5,830 bases of DNA from JAXJQF01 sp036311285 (GTDB lineage Bacteria > Pseudomonadota > Gammaproteobacteria > Enterobacterales > Succinivibrionaceae), in contig JAXJQF010000155.1 in assembly GCA_036311285.1 (NCBI GenBank), positions 1 to 5,830 of the forward strand, given 5' to 3'. Position 1 is the first letter of the stretch, and each line of letters starts with the position of its first letter. Below, one piece after another: positions 5,820 through 5,830 of the stretch. The translations under genes were made by a program, and so were the position numbers. Under the pieces are notes generated by a model. The model ran no database searches. It saw only the letters and a program-made list of their open reading frames with translations, and was not told the origin of the DNA.

Positions 5820-5830
5820 CTATTTAATAT

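Noticed and set aside
5768..5830. Divergent gene or plus-strand promoter at the right edge
   Set aside because: The TATATATA is nearly symmetric and could in principle be read either way, but no plus-strand gene begins in the remaining bases, and the purine-rich BRE lies on the side suited to minus-strand transcription.

Overview
The window is a contiguous piece of an archaeal A-type (A1Ao) ATP synthase operon, all on the minus strand. Transcription runs from the right edge to the left: ahaH - atpI - atpK - atpE - atpC - atpF - atpA. The last gene is cut by the left edge, and atpB and atpD would be expected beyond it. The order H-I-K-E-C-F-A matches the known A-ATPase operons of methanogens. 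The low GC content, strong GGAGG/GGTGA ribosome binding sites, a TATA/BRE-type promoter, a duplicated proteolipid with both carboxylates kept, and a long subunit C with an N-terminal membrane helix together suggest Methanobacteriales, most likely a Methanobrevibacter-like methanogen. The genus is inferred from remembered family features, not from a search.

Layout from right to left: 5768-5830 holds the operon promoter (TATA box near 5806-5813) and a short leader. Next come ahaH (peripheral-stalk coiled coil) and atpI (membrane subunit a with its stalk-binding cytoplasmic half). A 64-base gap follows, the only sizeable one in the operon, with a possible secondary TATA box and a strong ribosome binding site. 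It leads into atpK (rotor-ring proteolipid, two fused hairpins), atpE (peripheral stalk), atpC (central-stalk cap on the ring), atpF (small central-stalk subunit) and atpA (catalytic subunit, first 250 codons, including the Walker A motif). atpC/atpF and atpF/atpA overlap by four bases (ATGA).

How the genes work together: AtpI and the AtpK ring form the ion-conducting motor. AtpC and AtpF (with AtpD, outside the window) pass rotation to the A3B3 head, of which AtpA is the catalytic part. AtpE and AhaH form the peripheral stalks that hold the head against AtpI. The proteolipid carries a Q...ET...Y pattern typical of Na+-binding rings, in both hairpins, so Na+ coupling is the favoured inference.

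No mobile element, CRISPR array, RNA gene or foreign-looking gene is visible, and I see no undescribed system. The points most worth a second look are the doubled ion site in AtpK, the membrane anchor on AtpC and the possible internal promoter before atpK.
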